Shown here: piece after piece, positions 33,577 to 42,804 of the stretch
Layout: every line of letters starts with the position of its first letter
Numbering within the stretch: position 1 is the stretch's first letter
Assembly (NCBI RefSeq): GCF_031195445.1
Contig: NZ_CP133480.1
Span: 1,412,001-1,476,000 of the forward strand
Reading direction: 5' to 3'
DNA from: Acuticoccus sp. MNP-M23
Lineage (GTDB): Bacteria > Pseudomonadota > Alphaproteobacteria > Rhizobiales > Amorphaceae
Length of the DNA stretch: 64,000 nucleotides
Notes under the pieces: generated by a model
What the model saw: the letters and a program-made list of their open reading frames with translations, nothing else
Databases searched by the model: none
What the model was told of the DNA's origin: nothing
Made by a program: the position numbers and the translations under genes

Positions 33577-34620
33577 ATGCGCCCGATCGCCTTCGCCGTC
33601 CCCGGCGACCTCGACACCCCCACCGGCGGCTACCGCTACGACCGCGCGCTGATTGCAGCGCTGAAGGCGCTCGGCCACACGGTGACCGTGGTCCCCTTGC
33701 GCGAAGGCTTTCCCTTTCCGGACGCTGCGGCCCTTGACGATGCGCAGGCCAGGCTGGCGGACGTGCCGGAAGAGGCCGCCCTTGTTGTGGATGGCCTTGC
33801 CCTCGGCGTTCTGCCGGCGGCAACGCTGGATGGCCTGAAGGCGCCTCTGATCGGCCTCGTTCACCACCCGCTGGCGCTGGAGGCGGGCCTTTCCGCAGCC
33901 GAGGCCGCCACGCTGGCACAAAGCGAACTTGCCGCCGTTGCCCACACGCGGGCCGTGGTGGTGACGAGCCCCAACACCGCCGCCATCCTCGCCGCGGACT
34001 ATGGCGTGCCGGACGCCGTGGTCGCCCTCCCCGGCTTTTCACCGGCGTGGCGCGCGGTCGAGTCCCATCCGCAAACACCGCCGGTGATTGCCGTCGTCGG
34101 CAGTCTCACGCCGCGCAAGGGACACGACGTGTTGATCGAGGCCCTCGCACAGCTTCGGGGCCTTGCGTGGACTTGCGAAATTGTCGGCGGCACCCACGAT
34201 GGCGGTGCCGTCCGCCGTGCGCTGGAAGACGCCATTGCCGCCCACGCGCTTTCGGACCGCGTAGCGTTGCGCGGCGCGCTGGACGAGGACGCGTTGCTGG
34301 CGCTGTACGGCCGCGCCTCTGTGTTTGCGCTGGCAACCCACTATGAGGGCTTCGGCATGGTATTTGCCGAGGCGATGGCGGCGGGCCTGCCCGTTGTCGG
34401 CACGACCGGCGGCGCCGTGCCGGACGTCGTGCCCCCGGACGCCGGCATTCTGGTCCCCCCCGGCGACGCCGAAGCCTTCGCCGCCGCGCTGCGCACGATC
34501 CTCACCGATCCGCCATTGCGCGACCGGCTGGCGGATGGGGCACGAACCGCCGGCGCCCGCTTCGGCGACTGGGACGAGACCGCCCGGACCGTTTCAAAAG
34601 TGGTGGAGGCCCTGCAATGA
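33577..34620 (+). CDS. Family 4 glycosyltransferase
   Basis: A 347-residue GT-B fold glycosyltransferase. The N-terminal domain starts IAFAVPGDLDTPTGGYRYDRAL, with an acceptor-side glycine loop. The C-terminal domain has VIAVVGSLTPRKGHDVLIEAL, then YEGFGMVFAEAMAAGLPVVG, the E-x7-E motif that binds the sugar nucleotide. It has no signal or membrane segment. It is third in the dehydrogenase/PTPS-like/GT4/methyltransferase operon and overlaps the methyltransferase start by four bases. Given the PTPS-like neighbour, a pterin-type or other small-molecule acceptor is conceivable, but that is inference. Confidence 0.88.
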   Translation: MRPIAFAVPGDLDTPTGGYRYDRALIAALKALGHTVTVVPLREGFPFPDAAALDDAQARLADVPEEAALVVDGLALGVLPAATLDGLKAPLIGLVHHPLALEAGLSAAEAATLAQSELAAVAHTRAVVVTSPNTAAILAADYGVPDAVVALPGFSPAWRAVESHPQTPPVIAVVGSLTPRKGHDVLIEALAQLRGLAWTCEIVGGTHDGGAVRRALEDAIAAHALSDRVALRGALDEDALLALYGRASVFALATHYEGFGMVFAEAMAAGLPVVGTTGGAVPDVVPPDAGILVPPGDAEAFAAALRTILTDPPLRDRLADGARTAGARFGDWDETARTVSKVVEALQ

Positions 34621-35408
34621 GTGGTTTTTCGGCGGATTGGCTGAGCCTGCGCGCTGCGGCCGACGACCGCGCCCGCAGCGCCGAACTCATCGCCGCCGCC
34701 GCCCGCCATGTGGGCGCCGGCGCAACGATCGTGGACCTTGGTGCCGGCAGCGGTGCAACCCTGTTCGCGCTCGCCCCGCTTCTCCCCAAACCGCTGCATT
34801 TCGTGCTGGTGGATGCCGATCCGGCGCTCCTTGCCGAAGCCGAGCGCCGCTTTGCCACGCGGCCTGTCGAAGGCGTCAGCATCGAGACCCGGGCCCACGA
34901 CCTGGTGGCAGACCCCGCCCCGTGGGACACGCCGCCAGCCCTCCTCACCGCCTCCGCCCTGTTCGACCTTGCCTCCGCGCCGTGGATTGCGCGCCTTGCC
35001 GCAGCGTGCGGGGCAACGGGCGTGCCGCTTCTCGCCATGCTCACCTTCGACGGGGTGCTCGAGGCAGGCCCGGCCCATCCGTTCGATGGGCCCATGCGCG
35101 GTGCCTTCATCGCCCATCAGCAGGGCGAGAAGACCTTTGGCCGCGCCGAAGGGCCGGATGCCCCTGCGACCCTTGCCGCAGCGTTCCGCGCCCATGGCTT
35201 TGCAGCGGACGAGGCCAGCACCCCATGGCAGCTGGAGGCCGGGCGGGACGACGCGCTGATGGCCGCCACACTGGATGGCTGGACCGAGGCTGCCAGCGAA
35301 ATCCTGCCTGCACAGCCGGACGCCATTTCCGCCTGGCGGCGCGCGCGGCAGGACGCCCGGACCCTGACCGTCGGCCACCGCGATCAGTTCTTTCACAAGG
35401 CGCCGTGA
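34617..35408 (+). CDS. Class I SAM-dependent methyltransferase
   Basis: A 263-residue methyltransferase. Motif I is IVDLGAGSGATLFALAPLL, with the acidic post-I residue in VLVDADPALL; motif II-like ALLTASALFDLAS follows. The C-terminal half (MLTFDGVLEAGPAHPFDGPM) resembles small-molecule methyltransferases. The ATG overlaps the GT4 stop (ATGA), so this is the last step encoded by the operon. The substrate is unknown. Confidence 0.87.
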   Translation: MSGFSADWLSLRAAADDRARSAELIAAAARHVGAGATIVDLGAGSGATLFALAPLLPKPLHFVLVDADPALLAEAERRFATRPVEGVSIETRAHDLVADPAPWDTPPALLTASALFDLASAPWIARLAAACGATGVPLLAMLTFDGVLEAGPAHPFDGPMRGAFIAHQQGEKTFGRAEGPDAPATLAAAFRAHGFAADEASTPWQLEAGRDDALMAATLDGWTEAASEILPAQPDAISAWRRARQDARTLTVGHRDQFFHKAP

Positions 35409-35426
35409 TCCGGCGCGGGCCGGCGC

Positions 35427-36014
35427 CTAGTCGAACAGCGCGGGCTCTGCGATGCGCAGCGCCATCAGGCAGACGATGGCCTTGCCGTCGCGCAACTCGC
35501 CGGCCTGGAAGGCGCGCCACAGATCGCCGAGCGGCCACTCCTCCACGTCGATGATCTCGTCCTCGTCGGCGCCGGTGTCGCCCTCCACCTTGTCCGCCAG
35601 GGTGTAGCGGGCAAGGAAGCAGGACATCTGCTCCGTCACCATCCCCGGAATGGGGTAGAACGTGGACACGTGGATGAGATCGTGCACGTCGTAGCCAAGT
35701 TCCTCGTGCGCCTCGCGCCGGGCCGCGGATGCCGGGTTTTCGTCCTCGGGGTCGATCACCCCGGCGGCGGCCTCCAGCACCAGCCCGCTTTCGCCGGCCA
35801 CATGCACCGGCATGCGGAACTGACGCACCAGAAGCGCGGTTTTCCGGGCCGGATCGTAAGGCAGAACGCAGGCACCGTTGCCATGGTCGTGGACCTCGCG
35901 CGTGATCTCCACACGCTCGTCACCGCGCGTGACAGTCGCGTCGTAGAGGTCCAGTTTCATGAAACCTTCGTAAATCGAGCGTTTGTGCTGCGTCGTGTAC
36001 TGCTGCTGTGACAC
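35427..36014 (-). CDS. Nudix hydrolase (ADP-ribose/GDP-mannose pyrophosphatase-like)
   Basis: A 195-residue nucleoside-diphosphate-linked-moiety hydrolase. The N-terminus has SIYEGFMKLDLYDATV, typical of the NudK/ADP-ribose pyrophosphatase group, followed by VLPYDPARKTALLVRQFR and AAAGVIDPEDENPASAARREAHEELGY-type Nudix-box residues (REAHEELGY is clear). The box has Asp where the first Glu is usual and one extra residue before the RE. The start is GTG at 36014, which retains the conserved YEGF region; an ATG at 35960 would lose it. Confidence 0.87.
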   Translation of the reverse strand: MSQQQYTTQHKRSIYEGFMKLDLYDATVTRGDERVEITREVHDHGNGACVLPYDPARKTALLVRQFRMPVHVAGESGLVLEAAAGVIDPEDENPASAARREAHEELGYDVHDLIHVSTFYPIPGMVTEQMSCFLARYTLADKVEGDTGADEDEIIDVEEWPLGDLWRAFQAGELRDGKAIVCLMALRIAEPALFD

Positions 36015-36082
36015 TAGGAATCCCCGGACCGGTTCAAAATGCGATACCGTTTCACTACCACGGCTGTGTGCAAGGAGCCTTT

Positions 36083-37486
36083 ATGCCCCAACCCAGCGTG
36101 ATCAACGACCTGTTGAGTGCGATCACCGACAACCGCATTTTCGGCGAGCGGCGCAAGCCCCGCCGCGCCAGCCGCGAAACGCTGGTGGAGATGATCGAGG
36201 CGCTGCTCGGCGGCCGTGGCGAAGCGTCCGCGACCGAGAAGGCGGGCGACTTTCTGCGCGCCTACCGAGACCTTGATTATGCCGGTCGCACCTTCGTCTT
36301 CCGCACCCTCGCGCACGACTACGGCCCCCATGCCGAAACGCTGAAGGCCGCCGCGGAAGCCTATATCGCCGCACCGGGCGAGGCTGCCGCAAAGGCGCTG
36401 CAGAAGGCCGCAGAGCCGCGCCGGGTCGAGCTGTTCCGCCGCCTCAACAACATCACCGGCGGCACGCAGGCGCTGGTGGCGCTGCGGCTGGAGCTGATGG
36501 AGCGCATCGCCCACCATCCGGACCTGTGGGTGGTCGACGACGACCTCAAGCGTCTGTTCAACGCCTGGTTCAACCGCGGCTTTCTCGATCTGCGCGAGAT
36601 CGACTGGCAGACCTCTGCGGCCATCCTCGAAAAAATCATTCGCTACGAGGCGGTCCACGCCATCAACGGCTGGGACGATCTGCGCCGCCGGATCGACGTG
36701 CCGGACCGCCGCCTGTTCGGCTTCTTCCACCCCCGCCTCGGCGACGAGCCGCTGATCTTCGTGGAAGTCGCACTGTCGGGCGCGATTCCCACCGCCATCG
36801 GCCCCGTTCTGGCCGAGGACCGCACCCCGATCGACCCGCGCGCTGCGACCACCGCCACGTTCTATTCCATCAGCAATTGCCAGGACGGGCTGCGCGGCAT
36901 CTCGTTCGGCTCGTTCCTCATCAAGCAGGTGGCCGGCGACCTTGCGCGCGAGCTGCCGAACCTCAAGACCTTCGTCACCCTCTCGCCGGTTCCGGGGTTC
37001 GCCAAATGGCTGCGCGAGGAGGCGGCCCGCCCCACGAGCGCCGTCGACACCCCCACCCGCGATCTGCTCGAACGCCTCGACCACGACCCGGCGTTCCTGA
37101 CCGACCCTGCGCTCGCCAAGGCCGCCGAAGTTGCCCTGATGCCGCTTGCGGCGCACTATCTCACCGTGGCGCGGGACGCGAAGGGCCGCGTGATCGACCC
37201 CGTTGCGCGGTTCCACCTCGGCAACGGCGCACGGCTGGAGCAGATCGACTTCAACGCCGATCCGTCCGAGCGCGGCATCAAGAACGCGTTCGGGATGATG
37301 GTGAACTACCGCTACGTGCTGGCCGACGTGGAGAAGAACCACGAGGCGTTTGTCGGCGACGGCAAGGTGATCGCCACCCCCGCCATCACCAAACTTGCCC
37401 GCACGGTAAAGGTCGCGGAACGTCCGCCGAGCGACGCCCCCCGCCAGCTCGCCCCACCGAAGAAAAGCGAACCCGTCGAGGGGTGA
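36083..37486 (+). CDS. Malonyl-CoA decarboxylase
   Basis: Converts malonyl-CoA to acetyl-CoA and CO2. The 467-residue product has the helical N-terminal domain (LFRRLNNITGGTQALVALR) and the GNAT-like catalytic domain with FFHPRLGDEPLIFVEVALS, ATFYSISNCQDGLRGISFGSFLIKQV (Ser-rich core) and the C-terminal FHLGNGARLEQIDFNAD. The His/Ser catalytic positions fit these segments. The start at 36083 has AAGGAG upstream; the frame runs further up without support. No malonate transporter or MatB gene is adjacent. Confidence 0.93.
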   Translation: MPQPSVINDLLSAITDNRIFGERRKPRRASRETLVEMIEALLGGRGEASATEKAGDFLRAYRDLDYAGRTFVFRTLAHDYGPHAETLKAAAEAYIAAPGEAAAKALQKAAEPRRVELFRRLNNITGGTQALVALRLELMERIAHHPDLWVVDDDLKRLFNAWFNRGFLDLREIDWQTSAAILEKIIRYEAVHAINGWDDLRRRIDVPDRRLFGFFHPRLGDEPLIFVEVALSGAIPTAIGPVLAEDRTPIDPRAATTATFYSISNCQDGLRGISFGSFLIKQVAGDLARELPNLKTFVTLSPVPGFAKWLREEAARPTSAVDTPTRDLLERLDHDPAFLTDPALAKAAEVALMPLAAHYLTVARDAKGRVIDPVARFHLGNGARLEQIDFNADPSERGIKNAFGMMVNYRYVLADVEKNHEAFVGDGKVIATPAITKLARTVKVAERPPSDAPRQLAPPKKSEPVEG

Positions 37487-37490
37487 CGGG

Positions 37491-39086
37491 TCAGCGCAGG
37501 AGGTTGCCGAACATCCCTCGCGCAACCTGCTTGCCGATCCGCGCGCCGCTCGCCCCGCCGACCATGTGGCCGATCCGCCCGCCAATGTCGGCGGCAACGT
37601 TGCGGGCGGCGCCCCTTGCCGCCTTCTGCGTGGTGGTGAGGCGCTTGGCGCCGCGCGCATTGCCCGTCAGCCAGTTCCACAGCTTCACCAGCCAGCCATC
37701 CTCCTCAGGTTCCGGCTCACGGTCCGGCTCGGCCTTTTTGGTCGGCGAGGCATCCGGCATGGCTTCGGGCGGCGGGGTCTTCGCGGCGCGCTCGGTCAGC
37801 ATCTCGTAGGCGCTCACGCGGTCGACCGTCTCGGAATACTTGCCGCGCATCGGGTCGGCGGCAATCAGCACGGCGCGTTCGGCCGGCGTGATCGGCCCCA
37901 GCCGGCCCGACGGGGGGCGGATCAGCGTGCGCTCCACCATTGTCGGCGCGCCCTTGGGGCCGAGCGTCGACACCAGCGCCTCGCCCACGCCAAGCTCGGT
38001 GATGACGCGCTCGGTGTCGAGCGCCGGGTTGGGGCGGAAGGTCTCCGCCGCCGCCCGCACCGCCTTCTGGTCGCGCGGCGTGTAGGCGCGCAGCGCATGC
38101 TGGACGCGGTTGCCGAGCTGGCCCAGCACAGCATCCGGCAGGTCGAGCGGGTTCTGCGTCACGAAAAACACGCCGACGCCCTTGGAGCGGATCAGCCGCA
38201 CCACGGTCTCCACCGTCCGCAGCAACGCCTTGGGTGCCTCGGTGAAGAGAAGGTGCGCCTCATCGAAGAAGAACACGAGCTTCGGCTTGTCCGGGTCGCC
38301 CACCTCCGGCAGCTCCTCGAACAGCTCCGACAGGAGCCAGAGGAGGAAGGTGGCGTAAAGGCGCGGGTTGGCCATCAGATCGTCGGCGGCGAGCACGTTG
38401 ACGATGCCGTGGCCGTTGTCGTCGAGCCGCATCAGGTCGGTGATGTCGAACGCCGGCTCGCCGAAGAAGCGGTCGCCGCCCTGCTGTTCCAGCACCAGCA
38501 GCGCGCGCTGGATTGCGCCGATGGAGGCGGCCGACACCAGCCCGTAGATCCGCGACAGTTCGGACGCCTCGTCCGCCACATGGACCATCAGCGCGCGCAG
38601 ATCCTTGAGGTCGAGGATGGCGAGGCCCTCGTCGTCGGCAAGGCGGAAGGCGATGTTGAGGACGCCTTCCTGCACCTCGTTGAGGTCGAGCAGGCGGGCA
38701 AGCAGCAGCGGCCCCATCTCCGTCACCGTGGTACGGATCGGGTTGCCCTTTTCGCCGAACAGGTCCCAGAACGAGGCGGTGGCGGCGCCGAATTTGTAGT
38801 CCGCGCCAAGGCCGATGGTGTCTGCCCGTTTGGTGAGGAAATCCTTCGCCTCGCCGGGGACGGCAATGCCCGAAAGGTCGCCCTTGATGTCGGCGCAGAA
38901 CACCGGCACGCCGGCTTTGGCAAAGCCCTCGGCGAGGATTTGGAGCGTCACGGTCTTGCCGGTGCCGGTGGCACCGGTGACGAGGCCGTGCCGGTTCGCC
39001 ATCTTCAGCGGCAGATATTGCGGCGCCTCGGCCGTGCCGACAAAGACGGCATCGTCCCTGAGGACACTCGTGATTTCATCTGCCAT
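37491..39086 (-). CDS. HerA-like/DUF853 ATPase (YjgR family)
   Basis: A 531-residue FtsK/HerA-superfamily ATPase related to YjgR. Walker A is VTGATGTGKTVTLQILAE near residue 36, Walker B LVFFFDEAHLLF, and the sensor-like VGVFFVTQNPLDLP follows. The C-terminus, after residue ~430, is Ala/Pro/Glu-rich then WLVKLWNWLTGNARG and a glycine-rich tail. DNA translocation is the family expectation, but no NurA nuclease gene is adjacent. It lies 59 bp after the membrane-protein gene on the same strand. Confidence 0.9.
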   Translation of the reverse strand: MADEITSVLRDDAVFVGTAEAPQYLPLKMANRHGLVTGATGTGKTVTLQILAEGFAKAGVPVFCADIKGDLSGIAVPGEAKDFLTKRADTIGLGADYKFGAATASFWDLFGEKGNPIRTTVTEMGPLLLARLLDLNEVQEGVLNIAFRLADDEGLAILDLKDLRALMVHVADEASELSRIYGLVSAASIGAIQRALLVLEQQGGDRFFGEPAFDITDLMRLDDNGHGIVNVLAADDLMANPRLYATFLLWLLSELFEELPEVGDPDKPKLVFFFDEAHLLFTEAPKALLRTVETVVRLIRSKGVGVFFVTQNPLDLPDAVLGQLGNRVQHALRAYTPRDQKAVRAAAETFRPNPALDTERVITELGVGEALVSTLGPKGAPTMVERTLIRPPSGRLGPITPAERAVLIAADPMRGKYSETVDRVSAYEMLTERAAKTPPPEAMPDASPTKKAEPDREPEPEEDGWLVKLWNWLTGNARGAKRLTTTQKAARGAARNVAADIGGRIGHMVGGASGARIGKQVARGMFGNLLR

Positions 39087-39145
39087 GGACTGCCTTCCGG
39101 AGTTTGCCGCGCACCTGAAGGCACGAAAAGTCGGCCATCACAGTG

Positions 39146-40033
39146 TCAGAAGGCGAACTTCAGCTCCAGCTTGAAGGTTGCGCCCATCGGCGGCGGCTTC
39201 ACCGCCGGCATCCCCTCGAACGCGCCGGTCTGCCCGTATGAGAACTGGCTGCCCAGCATGATGGATGTGTTGGCCGCCGCCCCGCTGCCCTTGTAATTCA
39301 GCCCCACGGTGGACGTGCCGCCCCACTGGCTCATGTGGTTGGCCGCCTGCGAGCCGATCTTCAGGTCGAGGTCACGGGTGACCGCAGTGGTGAGATCGAC
39401 GCCGAACAGGCTGGCGTTGTATTCGCCTTCGCTCATCCCGCCGCCCAGCGTCAGCTTCACCGCAACGCGCTCCCACTTCATCTCGCCGAACGCGTTGACC
39501 GAGAGGCTGCGGGTGGAGGGCACGAAGGTGACCTTGTTGGTGCCCAGGGTGACGGTGCCCAGATGTTTCGTCGTGAAGCTCTTTTTCGTCTTTGCCATGC
39601 CGGTCGCCCAGCTTGCCGGCTGGTCGCCGGTGCGGGCGACGTACATGATCGTGCCTGCGGCGCCGACCACGATGGGCGCAAACACGTAGAGGACCCAGGA
39701 ATTGCGGTCCAGCCAGACGCCGAGCGGGGATTCCTGATAGGCGCACTTCAGCCGCTCGCCTGCCTCTTTCTTCTGCTTGTCGAGGATCTCCTTCGGCACC
39801 GTCATCAGGAGCTTGACCGCATCTTCCTGGGTGACGGTCTTGCCGGCGAAGTGCTTCTTGTGGAGCGCCTCGGCCTGCTTGGTGAGTTCGGCGTCGATCG
39901 CCTTGCGCACCTCCTGCGCGTTCGCCATCCGGCGGGGGCCATCGGGGTCGGTCCAGCCGACCACATCGAACGCCAGGACGGCAGTCTCCGGGACAATGGC
40001 CAAGATATCCCGGCAAGTTTCGCGGTCACCCAT
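39146..40033 (-). CDS. Hypothetical membrane-anchored protein with beta-rich C-terminus
   Basis: I do not recognise this 295-residue protein. Residues 1-110 are soluble and helical (AQEVRKAIDAELTKQAEALH). One membrane helix covers about 113-132 (WVLYVFAPIVVGAAGTIMYV). The last ~150 residues alternate polar and hydrophobic positions with many Gly and Asn (LTLGGGMSEGEYNASLFGVDL) and end KLELKFAF with a terminal Phe, like an outer-membrane beta-signal. A single inner-membrane helix with such a tail is odd. The start at 40033 has AAGGAGG upstream. Confidence 0.65.
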   Translation of the reverse strand: MGDRETCRDILAIVPETAVLAFDVVGWTDPDGPRRMANAQEVRKAIDAELTKQAEALHKKHFAGKTVTQEDAVKLLMTVPKEILDKQKKEAGERLKCAYQESPLGVWLDRNSWVLYVFAPIVVGAAGTIMYVARTGDQPASWATGMAKTKKSFTTKHLGTVTLGTNKVTFVPSTRSLSVNAFGEMKWERVAVKLTLGGGMSEGEYNASLFGVDLTTAVTRDLDLKIGSQAANHMSQWGGTSTVGLNYKGSGAAANTSIMLGSQFSYGQTGAFEGMPAVKPPPMGATFKLELKFAF

Positions 40034-40297
40034 GGTATGCGCCTCCTTCAAGGCCAATAATCTCAGAGGCGACGCGGCGCCTCTTGCTGAAAAACGAAAA
40101 AACGAATTCTGCGCCCCGAGCAGGTGGCGGCCTGCGGGACAGGTCGAAAAAGCAACCATTGCCAGATATACGCGCGCCGGGACGCCGTTTCATCCGTCCG
40201 GGCGCTTTAAATCGGCATGCGGCAATGCTGCATCGCAACAAGCCGGTTGAGGCCGGGGCCGCATCGCGGTAGATGCTCGGACCTCACGGAGGCGATA

Positions 40298-41722
40298 ATG
40301 GCTAAAGACAAGGTGAACCGGCCCAAGGCGAGACTGCCCAGGGGGTTTGCCGATCGTTCGGCGGCCGAAATCAGGCGCACCTCGGCGATGCTTTCCACAA
40401 TCCGCAGCGTTTACGAACGCTGGGGCTTCGAGCCGGTGGAAACGCCTTTCATCGAATACGCCGACGCGCTGGGCAAGTTTCTGCCGGATGCCGACCGGCC
40501 CAACGAAGGCGTCTTCGCCTTCCAGGACGATGACGAGCAGTGGCTCTCGCTCCGCTACGACCTGACCGCCCCGCTGGCGCGCATGGTCGCGGAAAACTTC
40601 GAGGCGACGCCAAAGCCGTACAAGACATTCCGCTCCGGCTGGGTGTTCCGCAACGAGAAGCCGGGCCCCGGCCGCTTCCGCCAGTTCATGCAGTGCGATG
40701 CCGACATTGTGGGCGCCGCCTCGCCGCTGGCGGACGCCGAAGTCTGCATGATGGCAGCCGACGTCATGAAGGCGCTTGGCTTTTCGGACGGCGAATACGT
40801 GATCCGCGTCAATTCCCGCAAGGTGCTGGACGGCGTGCTGGCCGATGCCGGCGTGGACGCCGACGACCCGCGCCGCCTCGGCGTCCTCCGCGCCATCGAC
40901 AAGGCGGACAAGTTCCCCCTCCCCGAGATCGCAAAACTCCTCGGCAAGGGCCGGGAAGACGAAAGCGGCGACTTCACCAAGGGCGCCGGCCTGTCGGACG
41001 ATCAGGCCGCGGTCGTCCTCTCCCTCCTCGACCCGTCGGTCGAGCCGCGCATCAGCGACGATCTCGCAATGATCCGAGACAACGTGGCGGCCGCCGGCTA
41101 CGGGACGATCAAGGTCGACCCCTCCGTCGTGCGCGGGCTCGAATATTATACCGGCCCCGTGTTCGAGGCGGAGCTGCTGTTCGAGGTGCTGGACGACAAG
41201 GGCCGGCCGCAGAAATTCGGCTCGGTCGGCGGCGGCGGGCGCTATGACGGGCTCGTCGGCCGCTTCCGGTCGGCCGACGTGCCGGCCACCGGCTTCTCGG
41301 TCGGCGTGTCGCGGCTGGCGGCGGCGCTGATGGCACGGTCGGATGCCGAGCCCAGCGTCGGCCCGGTGATCGTCACCGTGATGGATCGCGACGAGATCGC
41401 CCTTTATCAGGCGATGACGTCGAAGCTGCGCAACGCGCTCAACACCGGCGGGATGACGGTGCCGGTGGAAATGTACATCGGCGACAGCGGCATGAAGGCC
41501 CAGATGAAGTACGCGGACCGGCGCAACTCGCCCTGCGTCATCATCCAGGGCTCGATGGAGCGCGAGGCGGGCAAGGTGCAGATCAAGGATCTCGCCGCAG
41601 GCAAGCGCGCCGCTGAAGAGATCGAGAACCGCAGCGACTGGGTGGCAAGCCGCCCCGCGCAGGTGGAAGTGGACGACACCATCGAGGCGATCGCCGCGGC
41701 GGTGCGCAACATCCTCCAATGA
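40298..41722 (+). CDS. hisS: Histidyl-tRNA synthetase (alphaproteobacterial type)
   Basis: Charges tRNA-His. The 474-residue class II synthetase has motif 1 in [21 protein letters not shown], motif 2 in [22 protein letters not shown] and the histidine-specific [13 protein letters not shown], then motif 3 with [13 protein letters not shown]. The motif 2 loop and [15 protein letters not shown] match the distinct alphaproteobacterial HisRS rather than the E. coli type. The ATG follows ACGGAGG. It overlaps hisZ (ATGA), so protein synthesis and histidine biosynthesis are linked in one operon. Confidence 0.95.
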   Translation: MAKDKVNRPKARLPRGFADRSAAEIRRTSAMLSTIRSVYERWGFEPVETPFIEYADALGKFLPDADRPNEGVFAFQDDDEQWLSLRYDLTAPLARMVAENFEATPKPYKTFRSGWVFRNEKPGPGRFRQFMQCDADIVGAASPLADAEVCMMAADVMKALGFSDGEYVIRVNSRKVLDGVLADAGVDADDPRRLGVLRAIDKADKFPLPEIAKLLGKGREDESGDFTKGAGLSDDQAAVVLSLLDPSVEPRISDDLAMIRDNVAAAGYGTIKVDPSVVRGLEYYTGPVFEAELLFEVLDDKGRPQKFGSVGGGGRYDGLVGRFRSADVPATGFSVGVSRLAAALMARSDAEPSVGPVIVTVMDRDEIALYQAMTSKLRNALNTGGMTVPVEMYIGDSGMKAQMKYADRRNSPCVIIQGSMEREAGKVQIKDLAAGKRAAEEIENRSDWVASRPAQVEVDDTIEAIAAAVRNILQ

Positions 41723-42804
41723 GCGTTTCGGCTTTGATGGCGCTTCTCGGCCGCGCCAGCGACGAGTTCGTGTTGCCCGGCGTCCTCCAGCCGATGGACG
41801 TGTTCGTGGAGCTGGCGGGCGAGGAATTCCGCAAGCGCCTGTTCACCACCGAGGGCGCCGATGGCGAGGCGCTCTGCCTGCGGCCGGACTTCACCATTCC
41901 GGTGTGCCTTGAACACCTGAAAGCCGGCCGAAAGTCCCCGTCCGCCTACAACTACCGCGGCAAGATCTTTCGCAAGCGGCGGATGATCGGGGCGCCGGAG
42001 TTCGAGCAGGCCGGGACCGAATGGATCGGCCACACCGACGAGATCGAGACCGACGCCGCGGTGTTCGCGCTGGCGATGGACGCGGCCGGCATTGTCGGCC
42101 TCAAGCCGAAGATCCGCATGGGCGATGCGTACCTCTTCGGCGCGCTGGTGGACGCGCTGGCGCTGCCGCCGGCATGGCGCACGCGCCTCACCGCCGCATT
42201 CGGCGACCGCGACCGGCTCACTGCAACGCTTGCCCGCCTCACACGGCGGGATGTGCCGGACGGCCTTGCCGCACGCCTTGCCCCGGCGCTCGCCCGCGTG
42301 GACCCCACCGAGGCGCGCGCCATCGTCGACGCGGTGATCGGCCTCCCCCAGCACGCCACCACGTCCGGCCGCAGTGCCGACGATATTGCAGCGCGCCTGC
42401 TCGAACAGGCCGCCGGCAATGGCGGTCACCCGCAGGCCGCCCGCATCATCGAGGAATTTTGCGAGATTGCCGTGCCGCTGGTGGATGCCGTTGCCACCCT
42501 GCGCGCCTTTGCGCAGAACGCCGGGGTGGACCTTTCCGCCGCAATCGACGTGTTCGCCGCGCGGGCAGACGCGCTGACCAAGGGCGGCGTCTCGCTGGAG
42601 GACATCGGCTTCGAGGCGGGTTTCGGCCGCCGCCTCAATTATTATACGGGCTTCGTGTTCGACATGATCGACCCCGCCGAGCCCCTTGCCGAGGTGATCG
42701 CAGGCGGCCGCTACGACACGCTGATGGCGTTGCTCGACCCTGAAAAATCGCTGCCCGCCATCGGCTTTTCCGTGTGGCTCGACCGTATCCCGGAGCCGAT
42801 CTGA
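41719..42804 (+). CDS. hisZ: ATP phosphoribosyltransferase regulatory subunit HisZ
   Basis: HisRS-like protein without aminoacylation activity that forms the allosteric complex with HisG at the first step of histidine synthesis. The 361-residue product has the synthetase-like core: [65 protein letters not shown] and [11 protein letters not shown]. It lacks the anticodon-binding domain. Its stop overlaps the hisG ATG (TGATG). Confidence 0.94.
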   Translation: MSVSALMALLGRASDEFVLPGVLQPMDVFVELAGEEFRKRLFTTEGADGEALCLRPDFTIPVCLEHLKAGRKSPSAYNYRGKIFRKRRMIGAPEFEQAGTEWIGHTDEIETDAAVFALAMDAAGIVGLKPKIRMGDAYLFGALVDALALPPAWRTRLTAAFGDRDRLTATLARLTRRDVPDGLAARLAPALARVDPTEARAIVDAVIGLPQHATTSGRSADDIAARLLEQAAGNGGHPQAARIIEEFCEIAVPLVDAVATLRAFAQNAGVDLSAAIDVFAARADALTKGGVSLEDIGFEAGFGRRLNYYTGFVFDMIDPAEPLAEVIAGGRYDTLMALLDPEKSLPAIGFSVWLDRIPEPI

